64,000 nucleotides of DNA from Mesorhizobium sp. INR15 (GTDB lineage Bacteria; Pseudomonadota; Alphaproteobacteria; Rhizobiales; Rhizobiaceae): assembly GCF_015500075.1 (NCBI RefSeq), contig NZ_CP045496.1, positions 1,116,001 through 1,180,000 of the forward strand. Direction: 5' to 3'. The notes under the pieces are model-generated. The model did no database searches, was not told the origin of the DNA, and saw only the letters and a program-made list of their open reading frames with translations. Shown here in pieces: positions 1 to 8,367 of the stretch; the first letter of the stretch is position 1, and each line of letters opens with the position of its first letter. The position numbers were made by a program, and so were the translations under genes.

Positions 1-54
1 GGCAAGGATTTCGAAGCTGGCCTCGCCAACCTGAAGAGCGCCACCGAGAAATAG
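1..54 (+). CDS. 3' end of an unidentified protein-coding gene
   Basis: An open frame enters from the left edge and ends at a TAG stop at 52-54; the visible residues are GKDFEAGLANLKSATEK. Only 17 residues are present, so no family can be named. It is followed within 30 bases by a strong bidirectional hairpin terminator shared with the convergent rpsP operon, which supports this being the true end of a rightward gene. Confidence 0.55.
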   Translation, partial: GKDFEAGLANLKSATEK

Positions 55-82
55 AACTCATCTGGCCATGGCTGATGGAAAC

Positions 83-114
83 AAAAACGGCGGGCACAGG
101 GCCCGCCGTTTTTC
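83..114. terminator. Bidirectional rho-independent terminator between the left-edge gene and rpsP
   Basis: A 13-bp perfect stem (83-95 with 101-113), GC-rich at the top and closed by A and T runs at the base, has a 5-nt loop. The A and T runs lie on both sides, so it can stop transcription from both directions. It lies just after the rpsP stop on the minus strand and shows that this ribosomal-protein operon ends here. Confidence 0.85.
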
Positions 115-134
115 GTTGATTGGATAGGCAAGAA

Positions 135-536
135 TTATTCGGCTGAAGCGGCTTCCGCCTCGGCCGGTGCGGCTGACGCCGCAGCGGCAGCAGCGGCGGC
201 ATCGTCCTGCGCCTTCTTCAGCAGGGCAGCGCGTTCCTGCGCCTTCTTGCCCGGCTCGGCCTTCTTCGGGTTGGAGCGGGCGTCGCGCTTGGCAAGGCCG
301 GCCTCGTCGAGGAAGCGCAGCACGCGGTCGGTCGGCTGGGCGCCATGCGACAGCCAATGCTTGACGCGGTCGGCATCAACCTTGACGCGTTCGCCGTCCT
401 TGGGCAGCAGCGGGTTCCACGAGCCGAGCGACTCGATGAAACGGCCGTCGCGCGGCGAACGGGCGTCGGCAACGACGACGTGGTAGTAAGGACGCTTCTT
501 CGAGCCCGCGCGGGCCAGTCTGATCTTCAGTGTCAT
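135..536 (-). CDS. rpsP: 30S ribosomal protein S16
   Basis: Small-subunit ribosomal protein S16, which binds 16S rRNA and assists 30S assembly. The first ~80 residues are the conserved S16 domain (MTLKIRLARAGSKKRPYYHVV at the N terminus, then the RDGRFIE..GSWNP block). The last ~50 residues are a Lys/Ala-rich tail ending in an Ala-Glu-rich stretch, giving 133 aa; long tails of this sort are common in alphaproteobacteria. It is the last gene of a leftward run ffh, chorismate mutase, rpsP (41-bp gap to the previous gene). In most rhizobia rimM and trmD follow it directly; here a terminator follows instead and rimM-trmD lie 61 kb away. Confidence 0.98.
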   Translation of the reverse strand: MTLKIRLARAGSKKRPYYHVVVADARSPRDGRFIESLGSWNPLLPKDGERVKVDADRVKHWLSHGAQPTDRVLRFLDEAGLAKRDARSNPKKAEPGKKAQERAALLKKAQDDAAAAAAAASAAPAEAEAASAE

Positions 537-577
537 TTCTTTTCTCCTAAAAGCTCTGTTTTCGTTTGTTTCGGGGT

Positions 578-907
578 TCAGTTGGTTTTCGTCACTGCGC
601 CGTTAGACGCGGCAATCTGTTCGTGATGGCGGATCACTTCGCGGACGACGAAGTTGAGAAATTTTTCCGCGAAATCCGGGTCGAGATGCGCATCCTTCGC
701 CAACTGGCGAAGGCGGGCGATCTGCTGCTGCTCGCGCGTCGGGTCGGCCGGCGGCAGGCCATGCGTCGCCTTCAGCACACCCACCGCCTTGGTGCAGCGG
801 AAGCGCTCGGCCAGCATGTGGATGAGTGCGGCATCGATATTGTCGATCGAGGCGCGATAGTCGGCCAGGATGGTGCGTGCGTCGGCCATGTCCTTTTCTT
901 CGTTCAT
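578..907 (-). CDS. Chorismate mutase, AroQ class
   Basis: A 109-aa single-domain all-helical chorismate mutase that converts chorismate to prephenate for phenylalanine and tyrosine synthesis in the cytoplasm. The N-terminal helix carries the LADYRASIDNIDAALIHMLAER pattern, with the substrate-binding Arg in 'YRASID', followed by the Lys of 'CTKAVGVLK' and a C-terminal EKFLNFVVREVIRHHEQI helix typical of AroQ. It lies between ffh (24 bp upstream) and rpsP (41 bp downstream), the usual place for this gene in Rhizobiales. The start at 907 has a GAGG-like ribosome site upstream. Confidence 0.9.
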   Translation of the reverse strand: MNEEKDMADARTILADYRASIDNIDAALIHMLAERFRCTKAVGVLKATHGLPPADPTREQQQIARLRQLAKDAHLDPDFAEKFLNFVVREVIRHHEQIAASNGAVTKTN

Positions 908-931
908 CGCGTCCTCACTTTTTCTTGCCCA

Positions 932-2548
932 TCACTTCTTCTTGCCGAGGCCGGGCAGACCACCGCCCATGCCGGGAAGTCCGGGAAGCTTCATGCCGCC
1001 GGGCAGGCCTGGCATGCCGCTTGGCAGCCCGGGAAGGCCGCCACCGCCAGGCAAGCCCTTCATGCCGCCGAGGCCGGCGGCCTGCGCCTGCTTCTGCAAC
1101 GCCTCAAGCTGCTTGGGATCCATCTTCGATAGGTCCGGCATGCCGCCGCCCATCGCGCCCATCCCGCCCATGCCGGGCATCATGCCGCCGAGGCCCATCT
1201 TGGAGGCGAGCCCGCCCATCATGCCGCGCATCAGGCCACCGCCTTTGCCCTTGCCGCCCATCGCCTTCATCATGTCGGCCATGCCGCGATGCATCTTCAA
1301 GAGCTTGTTGATTTCAGCCGCGTCGGTGCCGGAGCCGGCGGCGATGCGCTTCTTGCGCGAGTGCTTGAGCACGTCGGGGTTGGCACGCTCGGCCTTGGTC
1401 ATCGACGAGATGATGGCGAGCTGGCGGCCGAACATCTTGTCGTCGAGCCCTGCCGCGGCCATCTGGTCCTTCATTTTGCCCATGCCCGGCATCATGCCCA
1501 TGATGCCGCCCATGCCGCCCATCTTCGACATCTGCTGAAGCTGGCCGGCGAGGTCGTTCAGGTCGAACTTGCCCGACTGCATCTTCTTGGCCATCGCCGC
1601 CGCCTGCTCGGCGTCGATGTTTTCGGCGGCCTTTTCGACAAGGCTGACGATGTCGCCCATGCCGAGGATGCGGTCGGCGATGCGCTTGGGGTGGAATTCC
1701 TCCAGCGCGTCCATCTTTTCGCCGGTGCCGATCAGCTTGATCGGCTTGCCGGTGACGGCGCGCATGGAAAGCGCCGCACCGCCGCGGCCGTCGCCGTCCA
1801 TGCGGGTCAGGACCAGGCCGGTGATGCCGACGCGCTCGTCAAAGCTTTTCGCCAGGTTGACGGCGTCCTGGCCGGTCAGCGAATCCGCGACAAGCAGGAT
1901 TTCGTGCGGCGACGACACCTTCTTGATGTCGGCCATCTCGACCATCAGCGGCTCGTCGATATGGGTACGGCCGGCGGTGTCGAGGATGACGATGTCATGG
2001 CCGCCGAGCTTGGCGGCCTGCACGGCGCGCCTGGCGATATCGACCGGCGACTGGCCGTCGATGATCGGCAGCGTCGCGACCTTGACCTGCTCGCCGAGCT
2101 GGCGGAGCTGCTCCTGCGCGGCGGGACGCCGCGTGTCGAGCGAGGCCATCAGAACCTTCTTGTTCTGACGGTCGGACAGGCGTCTGGCGATCTTGGCCGA
2201 TGTCGTCGTCTTGCCGGAGCCCTGCAGGCCGACCATCATGATGACGACGGGTGCCGGCGCATTGAGGTCGATGGAGACGCCTTCGGCGCCGAGCATGTCG
2301 ACCAGCTCGTCATGGACGATCTTGACGACCATCTGGCCGGGCTTGATCGACTTGACGACGGCGGCGCCGACGGCCTTCTCGCGCACCTTGTCGGTGAAGG
2401 AGCGAACGACTTCGAGCGCGACGTCGGCCTCGAGCAGCGCCCGGCGCACCTCGCGCAGCGCCGCCGAGACATCAGCCTCTGACAGCGCGCCGCGGCCGGT
2501 AAGGCCGTTCAGGATGGAGCCAAGACGCTCCTGAAGCGATTCAAACAT
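932..2548 (-). CDS. ffh: Signal recognition particle protein Ffh
   Basis: SRP54-type GTPase that binds signal sequences on ribosomes together with the SRP RNA and hands them to FtsY, also encoded in this window. An N-terminal helical bundle (~1-85) is followed by the NG GTPase domain: G1 GLQGSGKTTTSAK, DTRRPAAQEQL, DTAGRTHID and TRMDGDGRGG. The M domain carries the RNA-binding SRKKRIAAGSGT motif. The protein ends with an unusually long Gly/Met/Pro-rich tail of about 110 residues, making 538 aa compared with about 450 for E. coli Ffh. I chose the start at 2548 (MFESLQERLG) because it aligns with the family; the longer frame upstream looks non-coding. It heads the ffh-chorismate mutase-rpsP run. 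Confidence 0.97.
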   Translation of the reverse strand: MFESLQERLGSILNGLTGRGALSEADVSAALREVRRALLEADVALEVVRSFTDKVREKAVGAAVVKSIKPGQMVVKIVHDELVDMLGAEGVSIDLNAPAPVVIMMVGLQGSGKTTTSAKIARRLSDRQNKKVLMASLDTRRPAAQEQLRQLGEQVKVATLPIIDGQSPVDIARRAVQAAKLGGHDIVILDTAGRTHIDEPLMVEMADIKKVSSPHEILLVADSLTGQDAVNLAKSFDERVGITGLVLTRMDGDGRGGAALSMRAVTGKPIKLIGTGEKMDALEEFHPKRIADRILGMGDIVSLVEKAAENIDAEQAAAMAKKMQSGKFDLNDLAGQLQQMSKMGGMGGIMGMMPGMGKMKDQMAAAGLDDKMFGRQLAIISSMTKAERANPDVLKHSRKKRIAAGSGTDAAEINKLLKMHRGMADMMKAMGGKGKGGGLMRGMMGGLASKMGLGGMMPGMGGMGAMGGGMPDLSKMDPKQLEALQKQAQAAGLGGMKGLPGGGGLPGLPSGMPGLPGGMKLPGLPGMGGGLPGLGKKK

Positions 2549-2822
2549 TCTTTGTCCTTTTCCCTGACACCGGATGGTGCCGGAGAAGTAATGCGTTCGC
2601 GCCGATCGTCCAAGCAAAAGCCAAAACCAAAAAGCACCCGGGGGCGCTCAGCGCTGCCGGGTGTTGGCCTCCAGGATCGATTTACAGCACTTCACCTCTA
2701 AGAGGTTTGGCGTCCTGGTCGGCTTGCTCGGAGTGATACTCGTCGCGGAATTGCGGGCTGTAGACAGGAAATCGGCCAAAGAGTCAAGGCGAGGCCTGTG
2801 CTGGGCCTGGCATCGAGCCGTT

Positions 2823-3791
2823 TTAGCTCGCCTGGCCCACCTCATAAAGATCGGGCGTGACCTTCAGCGGCGAACGCGGGTGTAGAAGCAGCACGATGGT
2901 CAGCAGGCTGCAGACAATGCCGATACAGGCGATGATGACCGCATCCCCGGTCGTCCAGCCCGGGCCTTCCAGCGGCTTGGCGCTGAACAAGGCGAAGGAA
3001 TTGTAGCTTTCCTGGTGCGAGATCAGCAGGAAGCCGGTCAGGTTGTTGCCAAGGTGGGCCCCGAAGGCCGCCCCGAGATTGCCGGTGGCATAGACGATGA
3101 GGGTCAACAGCAGGGCGAAAGCCGCGATCGAGGCCAGCACGCAGGCGTTGATGGCGGCGGCCGAGCTGGTGCTCCAGTGCAGCGAGGTGAACAGCAGGCC
3201 CGGCAGCAACGCCCAGATGAGCGGGCTCTTGAAGCGTTTAGCCAGGCCGCGCAGCAGGTAGCCGCGAAACAGCACTTCTTCCGAAGATATCTGCAGCAGC
3301 GTCAGCGCGACAATCGGGATGAAGAACAAAAACCAGGCTGGCAGGCTGACAGGCCCACGAGCGATCTCGGGCTGCAGGAGGTAGAGCAGGATTTCCGACA
3401 GCAGCGACGTGATCAGCACCGCGATCAGGCCCTTGAGGAAGCCGGACCACGAGACACGATGGCTGTTGCCAATCAGCGCCGCCAGCGGCTCGCCATGGAC
3501 CCAGCGCATGGCAATCCAGAGGCCGATCCAGATGCCGCCGAAGGAGGCGAGCACGGTGAGGACGCCGACAGGCGAGGCGAGGAAGCCCTGCATCACCCCG
3601 CCCGTCGGGGGAGGCGCACCAATCGATGCCTGCCAGGTGAAGAAGGCATAGGTGCCGCCATAAAGCACCGCCATTGTGGTCGCGGTCCAGAAAACGATGA
3701 CGATCAGCGTGCCCAGCAACAGGCGTGGCAAGGTCGTCTTGCGGTTTGGCGATTGCCGGTAGCGTTCGAAGGCGGCGGGGTCGATCGTCAC
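2823..3791 (-). CDS. CPBP-family intramembrane metalloprotease (CAAX protease-like)
   Basis: A 322-aa integral membrane protein with about eight hydrophobic segments. It carries the CPBP/Abi signature: EEVLFRG (motif 1, two Glu and an Arg), the FTSLHW histidine (motif 2) and GAHLGNN (motif 3, His and Asn). Such proteins are Rce1-like membrane proteases; in bacteria their substrates are mostly unknown, with roles proposed in bacteriocin immunity and protein processing. It is monocistronic as far as can be seen, with no partner gene that would reveal its target. The start at 3791 (MTIDPAAFERYRQ) gives a short cytoplasmic N terminus before the first membrane segment. Confidence 0.85.
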   Translation of the reverse strand: MTIDPAAFERYRQSPNRKTTLPRLLLGTLIVIVFWTATTMAVLYGGTYAFFTWQASIGAPPPTGGVMQGFLASPVGVLTVLASFGGIWIGLWIAMRWVHGEPLAALIGNSHRVSWSGFLKGLIAVLITSLLSEILLYLLQPEIARGPVSLPAWFLFFIPIVALTLLQISSEEVLFRGYLLRGLAKRFKSPLIWALLPGLLFTSLHWSTSSAAAINACVLASIAAFALLLTLIVYATGNLGAAFGAHLGNNLTGFLLISHQESYNSFALFSAKPLEGPGWTTGDAVIIACIGIVCSLLTIVLLLHPRSPLKVTPDLYEVGQAS

Positions 3792-3822
3792 GCTATGGCC
3801 CTTGCTGGTTTCGTCGGTCGCA

Positions 3823-3868
3823 TGATCTAGCGCATCGCCCCAGGAATCGGAATCGATTTTCAGGAGGC
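3823..3868. repeat. Possible copy of a short dispersed rhizobial palindrome
   Basis: The gap between the CPBP gene and the metallopeptidase gene contains GATCTAGCGCATCG followed by an imperfectly self-complementary stretch around GGAATCGGAATCGATTTTC. This resembles palindromes scattered between genes in Mesorhizobium. Only one copy is in the window, so the identification rests on memory of the motif, not on comparison here. Confidence 0.35.
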
Positions 3869-3898
3869 GACGCGGAAGGTCAAAGCGTCAGGGGGCAA

Positions 3899-4972
3899 TC
3901 ATCCCGGCTGCCGCGACATCCGCCCGGTCAGAAGATCATGCACGAAGGCAAGCTTGCCTGCGGTGACGTCCGAAATGACGAAAGGATAGAGGTCGGGCAG
4001 GCCCATGCAACGGTTGATCGAATTGGAGGCTTCCGACAGCACCAGCCAGCGGGCCAGGATCTTTTCGAAGGGCTCGGGTATGGCGGAAGGCTCCGATGGC
4101 GCCGCCTGCAGCCCGCCGCCGGTGTCACTTCGAGGCAATTCATTGGCTTCCACCGTCTCCAGCCTACCGAGCGGGAAGTTGAGCGCATGGACCATCTCCA
4201 GCGTGTCGGTGATGTGGAGATGATGCGCCCAGGTCTCGGCCCAGTCCTCCCAGGGGTGCGAGGTGGCGTAGGCCGAGATATGGCTTTGCTGCCAGTCGGG
4301 CGCGGCGCCATTGGTGTAGTAGGCCTGCAGTGCCTGTTCGTAATCGGCGCGATCGTCTCCGAACAGCGCGCGAAAAGCCTCCAGCCGTTGCGGGTCGTCG
4401 CGGATCAGGCGGTCCCAGTAGTAGTGGCCAAGTTCGTGGCGGAAGTGGCCGAGCAGCGTGCGGTAGTTCTCGCCCATCTCGACGCGCCGCTTTTCCCTTT
4501 CGGCTGAATCAGCCTCGGCGACATTCAATGTGATCAAGCCGTTGTCGTGACCGGTCAGAATGCGCTCGCCGCCGGGGCCGCCGCCGATCGGATCGGCGAG
4601 GAAGTCGAAGGCGAGGCCAATCTCGTCCGATGGGTTGTGCTTGGGCGCGACCGGCAGTCCGAAGGCGAGCAGCGAATAGATCGCGCGCTTCTTCGCCGCC
4701 TCGACGCGGATCCAGCGGCGGCGGTTGCCGTCGACCGACAAATCCGGGATCAACTGGTTGAGCACGCAGGCGCGGCAGAAGGGCTGTCCGGGTTCGGCTT
4801 TCCAGTTGCAGGCGCATTCATCGGCATTGGTGCAAGGCAAGATGCCGTCGACACCAGACAGGGCGAAGCGCGCATGCTCGGGATCGTAGAGCACATGACT
4901 GGAGCAGTTCAGGCACTGGGCGTTTTCGAAGTAGAGACGATGGCTGCAATGCGGGCAGTCGAAGAGTTTCAT
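3899..4972 (-). CDS. Zinc-ribbon, putative zinc-binding metallopeptidase (COG4307 type)
   Basis: A 357-aa soluble protein. The N terminus is a double-CxxC zinc ribbon (CPHC at 6-9, CLNC at 20-23), and more cysteines follow in the 45-70 region (CTNADECAC, CRAC). The middle carries HELGH at about 179-183, the HExxH zinc-protease motif, followed by YYWDRL. No signal peptide is seen, so it is likely cytoplasmic. The family is annotated as putative metallopeptidase; substrate and role are unknown. It is divergent from the lytic transglycosylase gene, with about 200 bp between the starts. Confidence 0.85.
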   Translation of the reverse strand: MKLFDCPHCSHRLYFENAQCLNCSSHVLYDPEHARFALSGVDGILPCTNADECACNWKAEPGQPFCRACVLNQLIPDLSVDGNRRRWIRVEAAKKRAIYSLLAFGLPVAPKHNPSDEIGLAFDFLADPIGGGPGGERILTGHDNGLITLNVAEADSAEREKRRVEMGENYRTLLGHFRHELGHYYWDRLIRDDPQRLEAFRALFGDDRADYEQALQAYYTNGAAPDWQQSHISAYATSHPWEDWAETWAHHLHITDTLEMVHALNFPLGRLETVEANELPRSDTGGGLQAAPSEPSAIPEPFEKILARWLVLSEASNSINRCMGLPDLYPFVISDVTAGKLAFVHDLLTGRMSRQPG

Positions 4973-5168
4973 CCGTGCCTCAGTTCACCGGAGCATGGCG
5001 GCGGTTCATCCGCTCGATAGTCCTGAAGGACAAACCTGCCACAATATGCACTTGATCGTAGGCAAATTCCCGGGCATTCGCCAGCGCAGCGCCGGGGGAC
5101 AGTGACAAGCGGGCTTTTCGCTGGCAAATTCGCAACCGGGACGTGAATCAGGTAACCAGGAGAACAAC

Positions 5169-5966
5169 ATGGCATTTCTTGCCAAGGGAAAAATGTTTGC
5201 AGCCGCGGTGGTGGCGGTGCTTGCGATGGCCACGGGTGCGCAGGCGGCGGCCAGTTGCGGCAAGAACGGCGCCGGCTTTGAGGCCTGGAAGCCGGAGTTT
5301 GCCGCCGAGGCCAAGGGCGAGGGCGTGGGCGCCAAGGGTCTGGCCGCTCTGGCTGGCGCGAGCTACGCGACAAAGACGATCTCGGTCGACAGGGGCATTC
5401 ACAAGGCTTTCAGCGGCTCGGTTGAAGATTTCATGAAACGCCGTGGCGGGGCCTCGATCATCTCCAAGGGCCGTTCGCTGAAGAAGTCGAACGCGGCGCT
5501 GTTCGACAAGATCGAAGCGAACTATGGCGTGACGCCAGGCGTGTTGCTCGCGATCTGGGGCATGGAAACCGGTTTCGGTTCCGCCATGGGCAACCAGAAC
5601 ACGGTCTCCGCCATTTTGACGCTTGCCTATGATTGCCGCCGCCCGGAGTTCTTTTACCCGCACGCCATTGCAGCCCTGAAGCTGGTTGATCGCGGAGCTT
5701 TGACAGCCTCGTCGGTCGGCGCCGCGCATGGCGAGATCGGCCACACGCAATTCCTGCCCGGAAATGTCTTGAAGTACGGCGTCGGCAACGGAAATCTGCG
5801 CGACAAGAACACCGCGCTGGCTTCCACCGCCAACTTCCTCAAGGGCCACGGCTGGCGGGCGGGCGCCAGCAATGAGGCGAATATGGGCGCGATTGCCGGC
5901 TGGAATTCCGCCAGCGTCTATCAACAGGCCATCGCCCGCATCGCCACGGCGATCGACGCTCCCTGA
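5169..5966 (+). CDS. Lytic murein transglycosylase, SLT-2 (MltB-like) domain
   Basis: A 265-aa exported protein. The N terminus is a signal peptide (hydrophobic AAAVVAVLAMATGAQA with an Ala-rich cleavage region near residue 27). The remainder is the MltB-type catalytic domain: the catalytic Glu lies in GMETGFGS, followed by GEIGHTQFLP and an ANFLKGHGWR segment. These enzymes cleave the glycan strand of peptidoglycan to form 1,6-anhydro-muramic ends. It lacks the C-terminal peptidoglycan-binding domain of longer relatives. It ends with a strong hairpin terminator 20 bases after the stop and appears monocistronic. The ribosome site is an AGGAG immediately before the ATG. Confidence 0.92.
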   Translation: MAFLAKGKMFAAAVVAVLAMATGAQAAASCGKNGAGFEAWKPEFAAEAKGEGVGAKGLAALAGASYATKTISVDRGIHKAFSGSVEDFMKRRGGASIISKGRSLKKSNAALFDKIEANYGVTPGVLLAIWGMETGFGSAMGNQNTVSAILTLAYDCRRPEFFYPHAIAALKLVDRGALTASSVGAAHGEIGHTQFLPGNVLKYGVGNGNLRDKNTALASTANFLKGHGWRAGASNEANMGAIAGWNSASVYQQAIARIATAIDAP

Positions 5967-5986
5967 TTGAAACCTCCATTCGACTG

Positions 5987-6016
5987 AAAAGCCCGGCCAT
6001 GCGCCGGGCTTTTTTG
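5987..6016 (+). terminator. Rho-independent terminator of the lytic transglycosylase gene
   Basis: An 11-bp GC-rich stem (AAAAGCCCGGC with GCCGGGCTTTT) is followed by six T residues on the plus strand, beginning about 20 bases after the stop codon. Confidence 0.85.
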
Positions 6017-6070
6017 TTCACGGGACAGAACCCGGCCCCTTGCACCGAGGCTGCGCCGGGCACATCAGGC

Positions 6071-6661
6071 TCAATACTGCGCGTAGCCGCTCAACGGGCA
6101 TTTCCGGGAAGCGGGAATCTGGAAGGTGCCTTCCATACCGCGGCAGGCGCGGAACTTGGAGGTCCGCGACGTCGGCGCGCGCGTGGCCGGCTTTGACCTG
6201 CCCTTGGTGTCCATTTCGGTCGGTTGGTCCGCGTAGCCGCTCAGCGGGCACTTCTGGGAAACGGGAACCTGGAAGGTGCCGGTAACACTGTTGCAGGGAC
6301 GGAACCTGGACGTCCTGGTTGTTGGGGCTTGCGTGGTCGCAGCCGCCTTTGACTTGCCCTTGATGACCATCCAGATTTCGGTCGGCTGGTCGAGCTGCAG
6401 CCTGTTTATATCGGAATAGCTGATGCGGCCGCTGCGTATCCCATCGGCAATGCGCTGGCAAAACAGGGCGGGCATGCTCTCCTGAGAGACGCCCATGAAC
6501 AAAGCCATGTCATGCTTGAACGTAAGGTCTCCGGTGCGGGCGGAGGCGATGCATTCGTTCATATCCAGCTTCGGGTCGTGCTTCGCGCCTGCTTGCGAGG
6601 ACTGGCACCCTGCCAAGAGAGCGACCGTCGCAAGCAGAAGAAAAATACCGTCTTTCACCAT
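6071..6661 (-). CDS. Small lipoprotein with a duplicated Cys-containing module
   Basis: A 196-aa predicted lipoprotein: the N terminus is hydrophobic and ends in the lipobox LLAGC, with Cys at residue 19. A helical domain of about 80 residues follows. The C-terminal half is two copies of a ~50-residue module, each starting QPTE and ending KCPLSGYA, with GTFQ[VI]P.S before the Cys and another Cys about 20 residues upstream. The two copies also match at DNA level (6081-6228 and 6229-6391), so the duplication is recent. I recognise no named family. Two Cys per module suggests a disulfide in the periplasm. It is convergent with the transglycosylase gene. Confidence 0.75.
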   Translation of the reverse strand: MVKDGIFLLLATVALLAGCQSSQAGAKHDPKLDMNECIASARTGDLTFKHDMALFMGVSQESMPALFCQRIADGIRSGRISYSDINRLQLDQPTEIWMVIKGKSKAAATTQAPTTRTSRFRPCNSVTGTFQVPVSQKCPLSGYADQPTEMDTKGRSKPATRAPTSRTSKFRACRGMEGTFQIPASRKCPLSGYAQY

Positions 6662-6763
6662 CTAGCCCCTCAATTCTGCGAGACAACTAAGATGGGGCTG
6701 TCAAAAGGTCAACGGGAAGCGACCTCGGTAAGTCTAGTCTTTCTTACATTAGGAGGACAAAAT

Positions 6764-6792
6764 AAAAACCCGGCGAGGCGCCGGGTTTTTCT
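6764..6792 (-). terminator. Rho-independent terminator downstream of argG
   Basis: AAAAACCCGGCG pairs with CGCCGGGTTTTT across a 3-base loop. A and T runs on both sides make it active in either direction. It lies 45 bases past the argG stop. Confidence 0.85.
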
Positions 6793-6837
6793 TGTGCCGC
6801 TTCTGCTTTGATGGGGCAGTTCCCTGCCGTTCGGACA

Positions 6838-8061
<1,224 letters not shown>

Positions 8062-8367
8062 GTTTACTCCGTCGATGGCGGACGCGCCCAAAAGGCGCCG
8101 TGGATTGTCGCAGCGCCTTTTAGCAGGAACGGCAAAGCGAGCAAGCAGGCCAGAGCTGGTCGAAGTCATGGCCGATGCTGGACAGACTGGACCAGGCTAT
8201 CCAGCCGCAACCCACCGCAACCGCAAGATGTGTTTCATGGCGTGATTTAATCAAGTTTTCATGCCTTGCCACTATCCGGAAAGGCGAAGCCACACCGGCA
8301 CCGCAACCAGGCCGCGACAGCTTCGCTTGTTTCGCCGCAGGCACTTCCTCGGGCTTGGGACCATTCG
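8062..8367. other. Divergent intergenic region between argG and the GGDEF-EAL gene
   Basis: This gap of about 305 bases must hold the promoters of both divergent genes. I cannot pick out a convincing -35/-10 pair, hairpin or conserved gene in it. The reading frames that run through it look like chance extensions of the two flanking genes. Confidence 0.5.

Noticed and set aside
2648..2885. Small opposing open frames between ffh and the CPBP gene
   Set aside because: Both lack ribosome sites and family features; the region also contains a possible hairpin (CACCCGGG/GCCGGGTG).
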